From contig JANQBS010000373.1 in NCBI GenBank assembly GCA_033085395.1, positions 1 to 31,921 on the forward strand: a stretch of 31,921 nucleotides of DNA. Reading direction: 5' to 3'. Within the stretch, counting starts at the first letter, position 1; each line of letters starts with the position of its first letter. The stretch comes from Xanthoparmelia taractica (lineage: Eukaryota > Ascomycota > Lecanoromycetes > Lecanorales > Parmeliaceae). The position numbers were made by a program, and so were the translations under genes. Of the stretch, positions 9,925 through 18,506 are shown piece after piece. Below the pieces are notes generated by a model. The model was not told the DNA's origin and ran no database searches. It saw only the letters and a program-made list of their open reading frames with translations.

Positions 9925-12443
9925 TCAAAAAGTAGTGCTGTTACCAAGATTATGTTCCTGCAACATCAGAGTTAGTATTCAGTACTATATGGGATGAGGT
10001 AAGTGGTATGGTCGGGTAAAGGTTCGTGGACAATGTGTCGACTTACCTTCATATAGTAGAAACCCTTCTCATCGTACTCTTGACGAGTAACGAGAGCCTG
10101 CCTAAAGGTCGGCTCCTTGGACCATTGAGCTGCCCCTCTCCAGGCGTCAAGCAACGGATCAGTCGCTTGTCGGAGATACATTGTTGCATCTATAGGTAAG
10201 ACAGCTCGCAACTCCTTGTTAAGCCTTTCTCCAAATCCCGCGAAAAGCGCGTTACCTCCTGTAAGGAAAACGTCCCCAAGGATGTGATTGCGATCTGGTG
10301 TTTTGCCCATTCCGTGGTTAATCATGTCAGCAATTATGTCGATGATGCCTGCTTGATCGAGACCTGCTATAGCAGGTTGGAAGACCACCTCGGGCACGCG
10401 AATCCTTTCTATATTGAGATGCAGTTGATGGGTTTGCTGCTGACTCTCGGGGTCAAATGGTCGTGGACCATGTCGAAAGGCGTGCATGAGACTTTTTGTC
10501 CAGTCCATCTGAGCAGCCATGGTATTGCTTTCACTGAATCCAGGATCATATTTCAGCAGCTGTGCTTCGATGTTTTTCATTTCTCCGTCGAGATCTTCTT
10601 CTTCGTCGTCCTCACTCTGCTCACCCATTGCAACAGTGCGATAGACTCCCCAGTCCTCATCGTTTGCGCCAAAATTGTCATCGTCGGCACCTCGCCGACG
10701 TTTTCTGCCGGGCGCGTCAGAGGCCAAGTTTGCGAGTGTTTTCATGCGTATCTGGCTGGCAAGCGATTTACGGTTGCCAAGATCTGCCTTTTGTCTCTCC
10801 CTATCTTTGATCTTTTGTAGTAGGGTCTGGCAAGTGAGGTATTAGCACGCAAAATATCCAAACAGTCCCCAGGTTGTGATCTGTCTTACCATTCTCGCGA
10901 CTCTCCGTTGTTCCAACCATCCGTCAAGGTCTTTAATGCGGCGCTCGTCGTCGAGTCTCTGTTCTTCTGCTACACGCGCTCGTTCTTGCTCCTTTTCGAC
11001 TTTTGCTCTTGCACGAGCTTCGACGCCTGACTTTAATAATCGCTGATGTCTCTTTTGTCTCAAACCTGCCTCGTCAAGCTCTTCGTCCGCTATGTCAAGC
11101 AGTGGGAAATTAGCTCCGTCTTCGTCCTCAGTAACATCTGGAACACCAAGATCTTTGTTTCTAGCCTTTCGGACAGTTTTCTCCATATCTTTGATTAGTT
11201 TTTCTAGTTGGGCCTCGTCTTTAAATTCGTCCTCATCGAGCAAACGCCTTGTCTCCTTTTTCGTTTGACCCACCAGGCGCTGCTGAAGGTCCTTGTAGTA
11301 CTCCAATTCTTGTTCTTTTCGTACGAGCTTTTCTAATCTCATCCTTGCCGCTTGTTCCTGTAGTCGCCTCCCGCCCTCCTTCTTCCGTTCGGCAATTCGT
11401 GCGAGTTCTTCCTCACTCTTCTCCACAACAACATGTTCCGTGAAGGGGTACTGCACAATATGGTCTCGGCTCTCCAAGCCTGTCCAGTCTAGAAAGCTTC
11501 GCATCTCGCTGTCGAAATGTTGAGAGACATAGCAATGCTCACGGACCATATGTTGCGCCTGATGGTCGGTGACTTTGCTGGGGAAACTCGGATACTTCAA
11601 CCTTAACAGCTTTAACAAGTACTCAGCGCCTTGAGAGCCGCCCCAGTTCAGCCGCGACATGCTGGACATAAGAGGCTTCGAGTTCAACACAGGTATTACG
11701 TGCGTCGAGGAGTGCGAGGATGAGATGATAAGTCCGCTGTTCCCTTTGTTGAATTTGTATGAGAACAGCGAATCGATTCCGTAAACTAGCGAGGGTGCAC
11801 AGTAGCACTCGAAGAGAAGTTCATTCATAGCTGTCTAAGTCAGCTTTCGTGCTTTCGAGTGAGATCGAACGTTGGCATGTACTCTTTCTTGAATAGCCCA
11901 GATTGGCAACGGCCTCCGTCATGAGAATGGGTCTCCCAATCCCTGCGTTCTCTGCTTCAATCCCTAGGTTCACAAATATAGTATCCAACACACCCTCCAT
12001 GACATCCCAATTGCCTACGATACTGGTCCCAGGTTCGAAAGCATTCCGTATTTGACCCCTTGTGGTGGCGTCTGCATACGCATTGTAACCCACATAGGAT
12101 ACAGTTCTGTTGTACTTCCGGTCTCGGTAACGAGCCACATCTGCTGGAAATGATAATCGAGGGGTTGTATCGAAGGACCAGCCAGCTCGTACAAGACTGG
12201 AGCCTCGAGGCAAATGAGCACTCCGCTCAAAAAAGCTATGTGATTTGTGTACTTACCATTATCAATGACTATCGCTGTGTCCGCATCGCTCTGAGCATAG
12301 CCTTCAGAAGGAGTTGGCTGGTAGCCTTTGAAAGGCGGTTCAACGGCGTACCATATACGTGAAGGCGGTTTGGGGGACCTTTTGCCAACTGTAGCCTCGG
12401 ATGCAAGGACTGGTTCCACGAAGCGACTAGAGATGATAGTCAT
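9925..12443 (-). CDS. arp5: Actin-related protein 5, INO80 complex subunit
   Basis: Nuclear actin-fold subunit of the INO80 chromatin remodeller; in yeast it binds Ies6 and couples ATP hydrolysis to nucleosome sliding. The model has five exons (12443-12257, 12203-11883, 11830-10890, 10826-10047, 9957-9925) and encodes 753 aa, close to yeast Arp5. Introns are 53, 52, 63 and 89 nt, all GT-AG; the last has a perfect TACTAAC branch site. Seen in order: actin nucleotide-binding loop AIVIDNGSSLVRAGW (about 57-71), ILMTEAVANLGYSRKTMNELLFECY, the Arp5-specific charged coiled-coil insertion (roughly 275-515, rich in Glu/Arg/Lys, ending in KRRRG), an acidic stretch EDDEEEDLDGE, the C-terminal actin motif DVFLTGGNALFAGFGERL (about 669-686), and a conserved tail EYDEKGFYYMKEHNLGN. 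The tail only appears once the last intron is removed. The gene is intact with no RIP damage. Confidence 0.95.
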
Positions 12444-12489
12444 GATGGAGTGACGATATGCTTTGCCTTAAAACTCTTTACTTCTCGGC

Positions 12490-12548
12490 CGATTGGATTG
12501 AAAAAGGTAGGTGAGGAGTAACACAGCTGATCACTTTGGCTTATATAC
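12490..12548 (-). promoter_or_regulatory. Probable arp5 core promoter (TATA-like and CCAAT)
   Basis: On the minus strand, upstream of the arp5 ATG at 12443, there is a TATATAAG box at about 12540-12547, some 100 nt upstream. A CCAAT motif (CAATCCAATC, about 12490-12499) lies nearer the ATG. The spacing fits a TATA box with a 5' UTR of about 60-70 nt. The CCAAT would then fall at or after the start site, so it may be incidental. A CACGTG site also lies at 12631-12636 between arp5 and dad4. Motif calls only. Confidence 0.4.
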
Positions 12549-12682
12549 CTAGTCTACCAGTCTACAAGTGTAATTTTCTTCCTACATCAATTACCGTTTA
12601 TCATCATCATCATTGTCAGTGATTATTCCCCACGTGCATCTTGACTTGAACCTCCAAGCATTGCTACTGTACAATTCTTAAG

Positions 12683-13141
12683 CTACAACGGGTCCTGGAA
12701 GCTCTCCGTGGCTGTAAAACGAGACAGATCAATGCTTGATACTAGGCAACCTGACGAGTGTCGCGCGGTCTTACCTTCAAGGTGAAAGAGCACATTCGAT
12801 CGGTAATTCTTAAACATTTGAGCAACCAGTTCGACATTCATGTTTTGGATGTTGATCTCCTGTGGCAGTTTCATTAATGAAGGCAAGCTGGCAGCGAGAC
12901 CGAGCATGATACCTACTTGCAAAGTTTTGTTTAGAACCGCTACTGCTTCGTTAAGTTTTTCCTAGAACACTATCTGAGTGTAGTCCACGGATAATTTAGA
13001 CAAGACTTTTTGCTATCACTTACGACATTGGTAATGATGCGCATAAGAAGCAGGCTTTGCTGATGCTCATGGGGGCTCTCCTGTTATGAATTAGTGAAGC
13101 GGTCAGACGTGCAATGATATTGCATTCAAATCACGCACCAT
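12683..13141 (-). CDS. dad4: DASH (Dam1) complex subunit Dad4
   Basis: Small kinetochore protein; the DASH/Dam1 complex is a ring of ten small subunits that ties fungal kinetochores to microtubules. Five exons were reconstructed: 13141-13139 (the ATG alone), 13080-13024, 12961-12917, 12859-12775 and 12711-12683. Introns are 58, 62, 57 and 63 nt, all GT-AG. The spliced product is 72 aa, the same length as yeast Dad4. It carries the family signature ESPHEHQQ at the start, a helix RIITNVEKLNEAVAVLNKTL, then INIQNMNVELVAQMFKNY and the conserved end SNVLFHLEATES. The exon joining is supported by continuous frame and by unbroken family similarity across each junction. Introns 3 and 4 are multiples of three without stops, so an unspliced reading gives a misleading 79-aa frame. 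The gene is tail-to-head with arp5 (239 nt apart) and head-to-head with ies6. Confidence 0.92.
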
Positions 13142-13323
13142 AATACCAATTCTCCTGTGTATCTCAAGACTGCTTGCTCAACGTTTCGTGTCCCGTGGGG
13201 TTTCATATCAATAAGGATCTACACGTTAGCGCAAAAGTCTTGGCATGTGCAGGACTTGGCTGTGCCGCTGTGCTGAGGAGGACCTTCATGTAAGCCAAGT
13301 TGACCTTCTACCACAATCTATCT
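13142..13323. promoter_or_regulatory. Bidirectional dad4-ies6 promoter region
   Basis: Only 182 bp separate the dad4 ATG (13141, minus) from the ies6 ATG (13324, plus), so both promoters and both 5' UTRs must fit here. No TATA box is visible in either direction. A near-palindromic ACGTTTCGTGTCCCGT stretch (13181-13196) is the only compositionally distinct element. Shared control of the two genes is inference from spacing. Confidence 0.55.
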
Positions 13324-13896
13324 ATGGCTCCATCAAACCAGTTTACAGAAGACTCGCATCAGCAGCTGCTCGATCAACTTGATTTGACACTCAAGTCACG
13401 ACCCTTCCGGAACTCTCACTGGAAGCCTTCTCAGCGCCGCAACAAGAATATCAAACAAATAGTGGCCGAGGCTGCCCGTAAAGAGGCATCAATTATGGCC
13501 ACACATGACAACAGCGGCTCTTCCACACCAAATCCGCGAAGCTCTTCTGTAAACACTGGAGCAGCAACACCGGTACTTGCGAACGGCACTTTCACACACC
13601 CAAACATATCACAAGCAGCTCAAAACCTTTCTACAACGGTCCTCGAAAGAAATCTGCAAGCCTCTTTATCTTCTGGGCCTGTAGCTACGTACACGAATAT
13701 TGAGTCTGCTCCGTCACTGCACCCAGCGCACCAAAAACACTACTGCGACATCACTGGCTTGCCAGCCCCTTACACTGATCCGAAGTCTAGACTTCGGTAC
13801 CATAACAAGGAAGTGTTCGATGTTGTCCGTCATCTACCTCAGGGAGCGGCAGAGAAGTATCTGGAAGCGCGAGGAGCCCATGTCGTGCTCAAATGA
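13324..13896 (+). CDS. ies6: INO80 complex subunit Ies6 (YL1_C domain)
   Basis: Nuclear subunit of the INO80 remodeller that pairs with Arp5 (known from yeast). A single exon encodes 190 aa, slightly longer than the yeast protein. The N-terminal third has the family block FRNSHWKPSQRRNKNIKQI (about 30-48). The middle is Ser/Thr/Pro/Asn-rich and low in complexity. The last 52 residues (139-190) are a textbook YL1_C domain: HYCDITGLPAPYTDP, LRYHNKEVF, LPQGAAEKYL and the terminal RGAHVVLK. The ATG at 13324 is preferred because it begins MAPSN and no ATG lies upstream in the open frame; a TTG-initiated extension to 13300 is unlikely. An out-of-frame ATG-TAA occurs at 13288-13293, possibly a minimal upstream ORF if the transcript starts far enough upstream. 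Confidence 0.93.
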   Translation: MAPSNQFTEDSHQQLLDQLDLTLKSRPFRNSHWKPSQRRNKNIKQIVAEAARKEASIMATHDNSGSSTPNPRSSSVNTGAATPVLANGTFTHPNISQAAQNLSTTVLERNLQASLSSGPVATYTNIESAPSLHPAHQKHYCDITGLPAPYTDPKSRLRYHNKEVFDVVRHLPQGAAEKYLEARGAHVVLK

Positions 13897-14483
13897 CGTA
13901 GCTGAAGATTCTTTTTGTCTCGAGTATAGCCGCTATACCCGGAGAAATATCTACCATAACCGCCAATGCCCGGGGGAGAGAAATTGTACGGCCAACAAAG
14001 TCAAGCATATTCCACCCGTCTTGCACTTTTCGGCGCAAGATTCAAGGAAACGCTCCGGCTTAATCGTGAACATATTTGTATTCGCCAGCTTGACTGACTA
14101 CCGATGACCCCACGGGAGAAACGAAGGTATCAGTTACAGAATCAAAAGATTGCTGCTGTCAAGGCGATATGTGACAAGGAAATCATAGTATGGCTCAGCT
14201 GAGGTTCTGCCCCAGCACGATGGATATGTTTTAGTAGGCAAAGCTAGAATGAGCACTGCTATTGGTGCAACGTTGCATGGAAGCGACGCTACACATACCG
14301 CTTGATTTATCCATGTAATGTCCGAAAGTAACATATGCCTAAACATTCGCATTGATGCTCAGCTTTGTCTACGGCCAATGTAAAGTTTAGCGTATGTAAC
14401 AATACACTTAGAATGTATTTTAGATCTCGATTATCGGGTAAGGGATAATATCTACCTTACTCGTATTCCCAGGGAATGCAACA
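13897..14483. other. 3' flank of ies6, no gene seen
   Basis: Base composition is normal until about 14400 and then falls quickly to the AT-rich block. The open frames here are out-of-frame continuations or chance. This stretch holds the ies6 3' UTR and the right border of the gene island. Confidence 0.6.
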
Positions 14484-14498
14484 TTAGGGCTAGGGCTA
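14484..14498 (+). repeat. TTAGGG-like 15-mer at the island border
   Basis: TTAGGGCTAGGGCTA occurs here exactly as in both terminal inverted repeats of the Tc1/mariner element that starts 166 bp to the right. It resembles a degenerate telomere repeat. It is more likely a fragment of an older copy of the same transposon end, but flanking similarity does not extend far. Confidence 0.6.
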
Positions 14499-14663
14499 GA
14501 TTCGAATTCTCGCGATTTTTAATTTATCTTAATAAATCTATTTAAATAGAACGTTATGATTAATAATATAAACTCTTAAACATCGTATTCTTAATCTTAA
14601 TAAGAAAAAATCTATATTATATTAATTTCGTAGTTGTCACGGTTTTAATATCTACTCTTCGTA

Positions 14664-14722
14664 CGAAGATTAACATTAAAAGTCCTATCCACTTAGGGCT
14701 AGGGCTAATATTTTCTTGGCAT
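14664..14722 (+). repeat. Left TIR of Tc1/mariner element
   Basis: 59 bp starting CGAAGATTAACATTAAAAG. It matches the inverse of 16467-16525 except at six positions; at all six the left copy has A or T where the right has G or C. Confidence 0.9.
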
Positions 14723-14764
14723 GCCCTAATGCTTGGCAATATAAAAAATATGAATATTTTGCGT

Positions 14765-14917
14765 AGTAGCGATATTAATGCGGTGCATAGTAGCGATATC
14801 AATGCTTTACATACGAAGTGTATACATATACACTATAGCGACGTTATAGTTATGCATTATAGCGACATTACAATTATGCATTATAGCGATGTTATAAATA
14901 TATATTATAGCGATCGA
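14765..14917 (+). repeat. 24-bp tandem repeats next to the left TIR
   Basis: Units at 14765-14788, 14789-14812, 14834-14857, 14858-14881, 14882-14905 and a partial one to 14917 share the core TAGCGAYRTTA and a CAT end. A 21-bp interruption separates the second and third units. Read on the + strand they give an open run of 8-residue repeats (HYSDVIVM-like), which is a by-product of period 24. Such subterminal arrays in DNA transposons often bind transposase; that role is inference. Confidence 0.8.
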
Positions 14918-16466
14918 TATTAATACTATATATGCTAATTTACGTAAAGAAATAAAAGGAGAATTAATAGGTTTCTAGTACAAGTAGAGTTCTTAGTTTA
15001 ATCTATCTATAGTATTCTTCTTAAGATTCTTTATATGCTAATAATATACTTAATACCTAAAGTATTAATTACGATAACGAAATTAGACTTCAAACACTTA
15101 CTTTAGTCGAAGCTAATATTATATATAAAATCGTTACTACTATTACTAAAATCTCTCGTCGAAGTATAAATCGTCTTTAAAAATAGGCCCGTGATAAAGA
15201 ATATAACTTAAATAATTTTAAAAAGTTACTACTTTCTTATATAACTAATGTTTTTAAATTTAAACTTAAGAATATTATTATAACTATAATATAAAAAGAT
15301 CGCTATAATCGTGAAAAAATCTCTTTTATATTAGCTATAGAATAAGAAATCTTATTAATAATAGTCTTACGAGTCTTAAAACGTAATAACTTTAGATCTT
15401 ATAAAATTATCAAAAAATCGTTACTTACGAAAGTTATAATAAAAGCTCGATATTAATTCGCTTTACGATATAAAGATTAAATTATAGAGAATTAAAAAAG
15501 AGTGATCTAAGGTAACGAGATTAATATAATTTTAAATTCACGACGAGAGAAAATACGAGTCTAACGTTAATTTAATAAGATTTTTATTAAGTTCGCTATA
15601 CGAAGACGTTTTGTTAAGACTATGAAATTCATATTTTAAGAATATTTTTTCTATAATAAAAAGAGATTATATTATATATGAAAAGCTAAAATTATAGTAG
15701 AAAAGAAGAAATGTATCGAGAATCTCGTCGCAATTAATAAGGTCTTGAAATCTAAGATTAAAGCAATATAAGAACTTAAGATCGATATATAACGTATAAG
15801 ACTATGTAATCTTCTCGGTAAGAAGTTATAGTAGAAGTTTATTATAAAAATTAAAAAGTTATTATTAAGAGAAAGAAAAAAGAAATTACTTAATATCGCT
15901 ATTAGAAAAAGATATATATATTCGTCTTTCTCTTATTTCTTTCGCTTATTAAATATAAATTCTTATTTTAAAGCATTTAAAATTTACTTAGAAGTATAAA
16001 CGTAAGCGACTTAACACGAAAGTTATAAAGAATAAGACTTCGATATATGTATTTAAATATTAGAAAGTAATCTACATATTATTTAATATTATTCGAATAC
16101 TCTAATATAATAACTCTTCGAATTTAAATATAATTAAGTTATACTAATTTTAAATAAAGCGATATATTACACGAAACGATATATTAAGAACTCGAAAGAA
16201 GATCGAAAAACGATAACTTTATTATTAAAATTATGAATTTTTATAGAAGAGAATTTAGAAGTAAATAGAGCGTATGTCTCGATATATTACGAAGATAATT
16301 CGTCTTAAGAAAGGGAACGAGTATAGACAAGGTCGTGAGAGAAGCGATGTGAGATTATATAATTCGACTAAGCGGGTTAATAAGTATATTTATAGCTACA
16401 TAAAGAATCATTAGTAGAAAAATGAAGCAATTCAAGAAAATTATTAAATTTATCAAAATGCCAAGT

Positions 16467-16525
16467 ATGCCAAGAGAATATTAGCCCTAGCCCTAAGTGG
16501 GTAGGACTTTTGGTGTCAACCTTCG
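16467..16525 (-). repeat. Right TIR of Tc1/mariner element
   Basis: Inverse of the left TIR, with the less mutated sequence (read inwards, CGAAGGTTGACACCAAAAG). Contains the TTAGGGCTAGGGCTA motif on the minus strand. Confidence 0.9.
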
Positions 16526-16527
16526 TA

Positions 16528-18457
16528 TATCAAGTCGATGTAGATTAGTGTTGCTCCGGAGAAGAGTTTTTATAGCAATTCGTAGTATTTAAATAATAGA
16601 AGTAGTCAATCTCACTACACGTTCAATCTTTCGTAACAATATAGTAGCAACGCCTCGATTCTAATCCTTTGCATGTCGTTATATATGTGACCGTCTAAAT
16701 GGCTATCGGTCTGGTATCCCATCCGCTGGCGCCTGGGGTTCAAAATTCCTTGGCATCCCCCACCAAATATCTATATACTGGGAATTGCAGCTATGTGCTC
16801 TTTCCAACACCTAATATAATTACAAATATAAATCTCACATAGTCTATAATTATAAATAGCTCTTGGGGCACGCTAACGTCGTTTTCTTTATTTAAATCTC
16901 GTGATTTAACTAAGTTAGTTAATAACTTTAAAAGAGATTTTCGAATTTTAACTAACTTTAGAATAATTCTCTTCGTTAACAAGTAGAATACGAATACTTT
17001 AATCTTATTTTTTATACGTTTTAAGTAATTATAATTACGAGAATTCGCTAAATAAACTCGTATAACTAGAGAGATCTTAATTAAGAAAGATGTTTTAAAG
17101 AGTCGCTTCGAGTGCTTAAATAATTAACTGATAAGTTTAACTCGAAATTATCGTTAATTGTAGTAATTTCTAGACTAATTCTTTAATTGTTTAAATATAT
17201 AATAATAAAGTAAATAGCGATTTACGATAATACTATTTAATAAAAAATATTATAATAATTTTTAACTCTTACTAAATACTCGTTATATATTATAATAATA
17301 TCGTAATTAATTAGTATAATTCGCCTCGTTTATATAATAATAATATATATTAATAAACTCGAGAATGTTAAGCTCTTTTGTAGTTATTTCTTCAAATATA
17401 ACACGAGAAGTACGTGTATTTATAACTATTTTTGCTAGTTTACGACGAAGACGTTTCACTATTTTCCGATGATTCGATACGATACTTATAAATAAAATTA
17501 TATTCTAATTCTTTTAGACGAATTTTATTATTTTTTTATTACTTAATAGTCTCTTATAGAGCTTGTCTCACTCGAGAATAGCGTTTTACTTGATTCTAAG
17601 CTCCGTAAGTCCCTAATCGAGACCTCGATTAAACTCTAATTACTTTCGCTAAGCCTTAACATTCTCTTTAACCTTTAATTCTTTATAATTTATTTTTATA
17701 ATACGTATAATTTTAGTATCTCTAAATTTTTTATTATTAAGCTATACTAGTAATTAAGCTAATGTAAATAAGTTATTTAATTATACGATATGAGAATAAT
17801 TCTTAGTAATATTCTCTTGAGATAATAAGTTTAGAATCACGACTTGAATTTAATTAAACCTCAGTCACTTAATTTAATAATCGCAAATATTCTAAGATTC
17901 GTCGCTTTTATTTTAGTCTTTGATATAATATACTTAAATAAGAACGTAGCTCTAATTTACTAAAACTTAAATTTTAAAGTCTTTCGAGATAAGTTTACTA
18001 GGAATATTAACAATTTCTTTAACTCGACCTATAAATCTTTGAATTATCTTATCTATATTCGTCTTTTAATACTTCTTAAAGACTTATTTAAGCGTATTAC
18101 TAAGTGATTCTAATTTTATAAATAAAGTCTCTTTTTAATCTAAAGAGAGTTTCGAAATATAAAAGAATCTATTAATTTATTGCTATCTTTTTAAGCTAAT
18201 ATACTTTAGAATTTACTTATAAATAGATTATTTTAGAGGATCGATGTTTCAAAACTTTAGAATACTTAACTCTATGTGTAAATTTATTAAAATACTCGCT
18301 CTTAAATAGGCTCTAAATTCTTTAATTATGATTAAGAATTAAGTACGTGTCTTAGGGTTTTTAGGCCTAGGATTTAAAAAAGCGTACTTATTAATGTGAC
18401 GCACGAGTTTTTTAATAGTCTAATTAATAAAGAATAAATTAAATATCGCAAACAAAT
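16528..18457. other. Spacer with a less-mutated patch, then unassigned AT-rich DNA
   Basis: From 16540 to about 16800 base composition is near normal, as in unique or recently arrived DNA. From 16800 to 18457 the sequence is RIP-like and stop-ridden. A GVGKST motif on the minus strand (see 16791-16982) hints at a helicase or other P-loop gene, and the rest of that gene would fill part of this stretch. Nothing else was recognised. Confidence 0.5.
16791..16982 (-). pseudogene. P-loop (helicase-like) gene fragment
   Basis: A 63-codon minus-strand open stretch ends in VPQELFIIIDYVRFIFVIILGVGKST. The spacing resembles the 'Q-x-E-A-I ... PVVxxMPTGxGKS' start of RecQ-type helicases found in fungal repeats, with GVGKST as Walker A. 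Upstream and downstream frames are broken, and no other helicase motif could be confirmed. Treat this as a hint only; a chance GKST in an open frame is possible. Confidence 0.25.
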
Positions 18458-18459
18458 TA

Positions 18460-18506
18460 ACGTAATTGACGAGTTATCGAGAATTATCCATAAGCGAGAA
18501 TCTTAG
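18460..18506 (+). repeat. Left TIR of pogo-like element
   Basis: 47 bp beginning ACGTAATTGACGAG; pairs with the inverse of 20711-20757. Confidence 0.8.

Larger units (their letters stand above)
14664..16525 (+). mobile_element. Tc1/mariner-type DNA transposon, RIP-killed, 1862 bp
   Basis: The element has 59-bp TIRs (14664-14722 and 16467-16525) and is flanked by TA on both sides (14662-14663, 16526-16527), the Tc1/mariner target duplication. Between them the + strand, ignoring stops, reads as a Tc1-family transposase: ISRRSINRL (helix-turn-helix area), FALRYKDWTIEDWKRVIWSDE-like (now stop, N and E), ILNSRRxKIRVWRR, an IRRRFVKTMxFxFWGCFSYDKKGxYYIW-like block, NKTSIYV for DKASAHV, and NLNII for the PDLNPIE motif. 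Both catalytic Asp codons, and the Asp of PDLN, read Asn, all GAY to AAY. Dozens of Trp and Gln codons are now stops. It cannot be active. Subterminal 24-bp repeats lie at 14765-14917. Confidence 0.88.

Noticed and set aside
10284..10820. 178-codon plus-strand open frame
   Set aside because: Mirror of the large arp5 exon; the minus-strand protein is unmistakable.
13700..14107. 135-codon plus-strand open frame
   Set aside because: Out-of-frame overlap with ies6, whose YL1_C domain fixes the true frame.
14134..14352. 72-codon minus-strand open frame with a hydrophobic start, considered as a small secreted protein
   Set aside because: No clear signal-peptide cleavage site, no cysteine pairing pattern and no start context. 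It lies in the decaying edge of the island.
14729..14923. 64-codon plus-strand open frame with HYSD repeats, considered as a repeat protein
   Set aside because: Openness follows from the 24-bp period of a subterminal DNA repeat inside a transposon.
16690..16770. tRNA-like stretch (AATGGCTATCGG A-box-like, GGTTCAAAATTCC B-box-like)
   Set aside because: Acceptor, anticodon and T stems do not pair; weaker than the relic at 22955.
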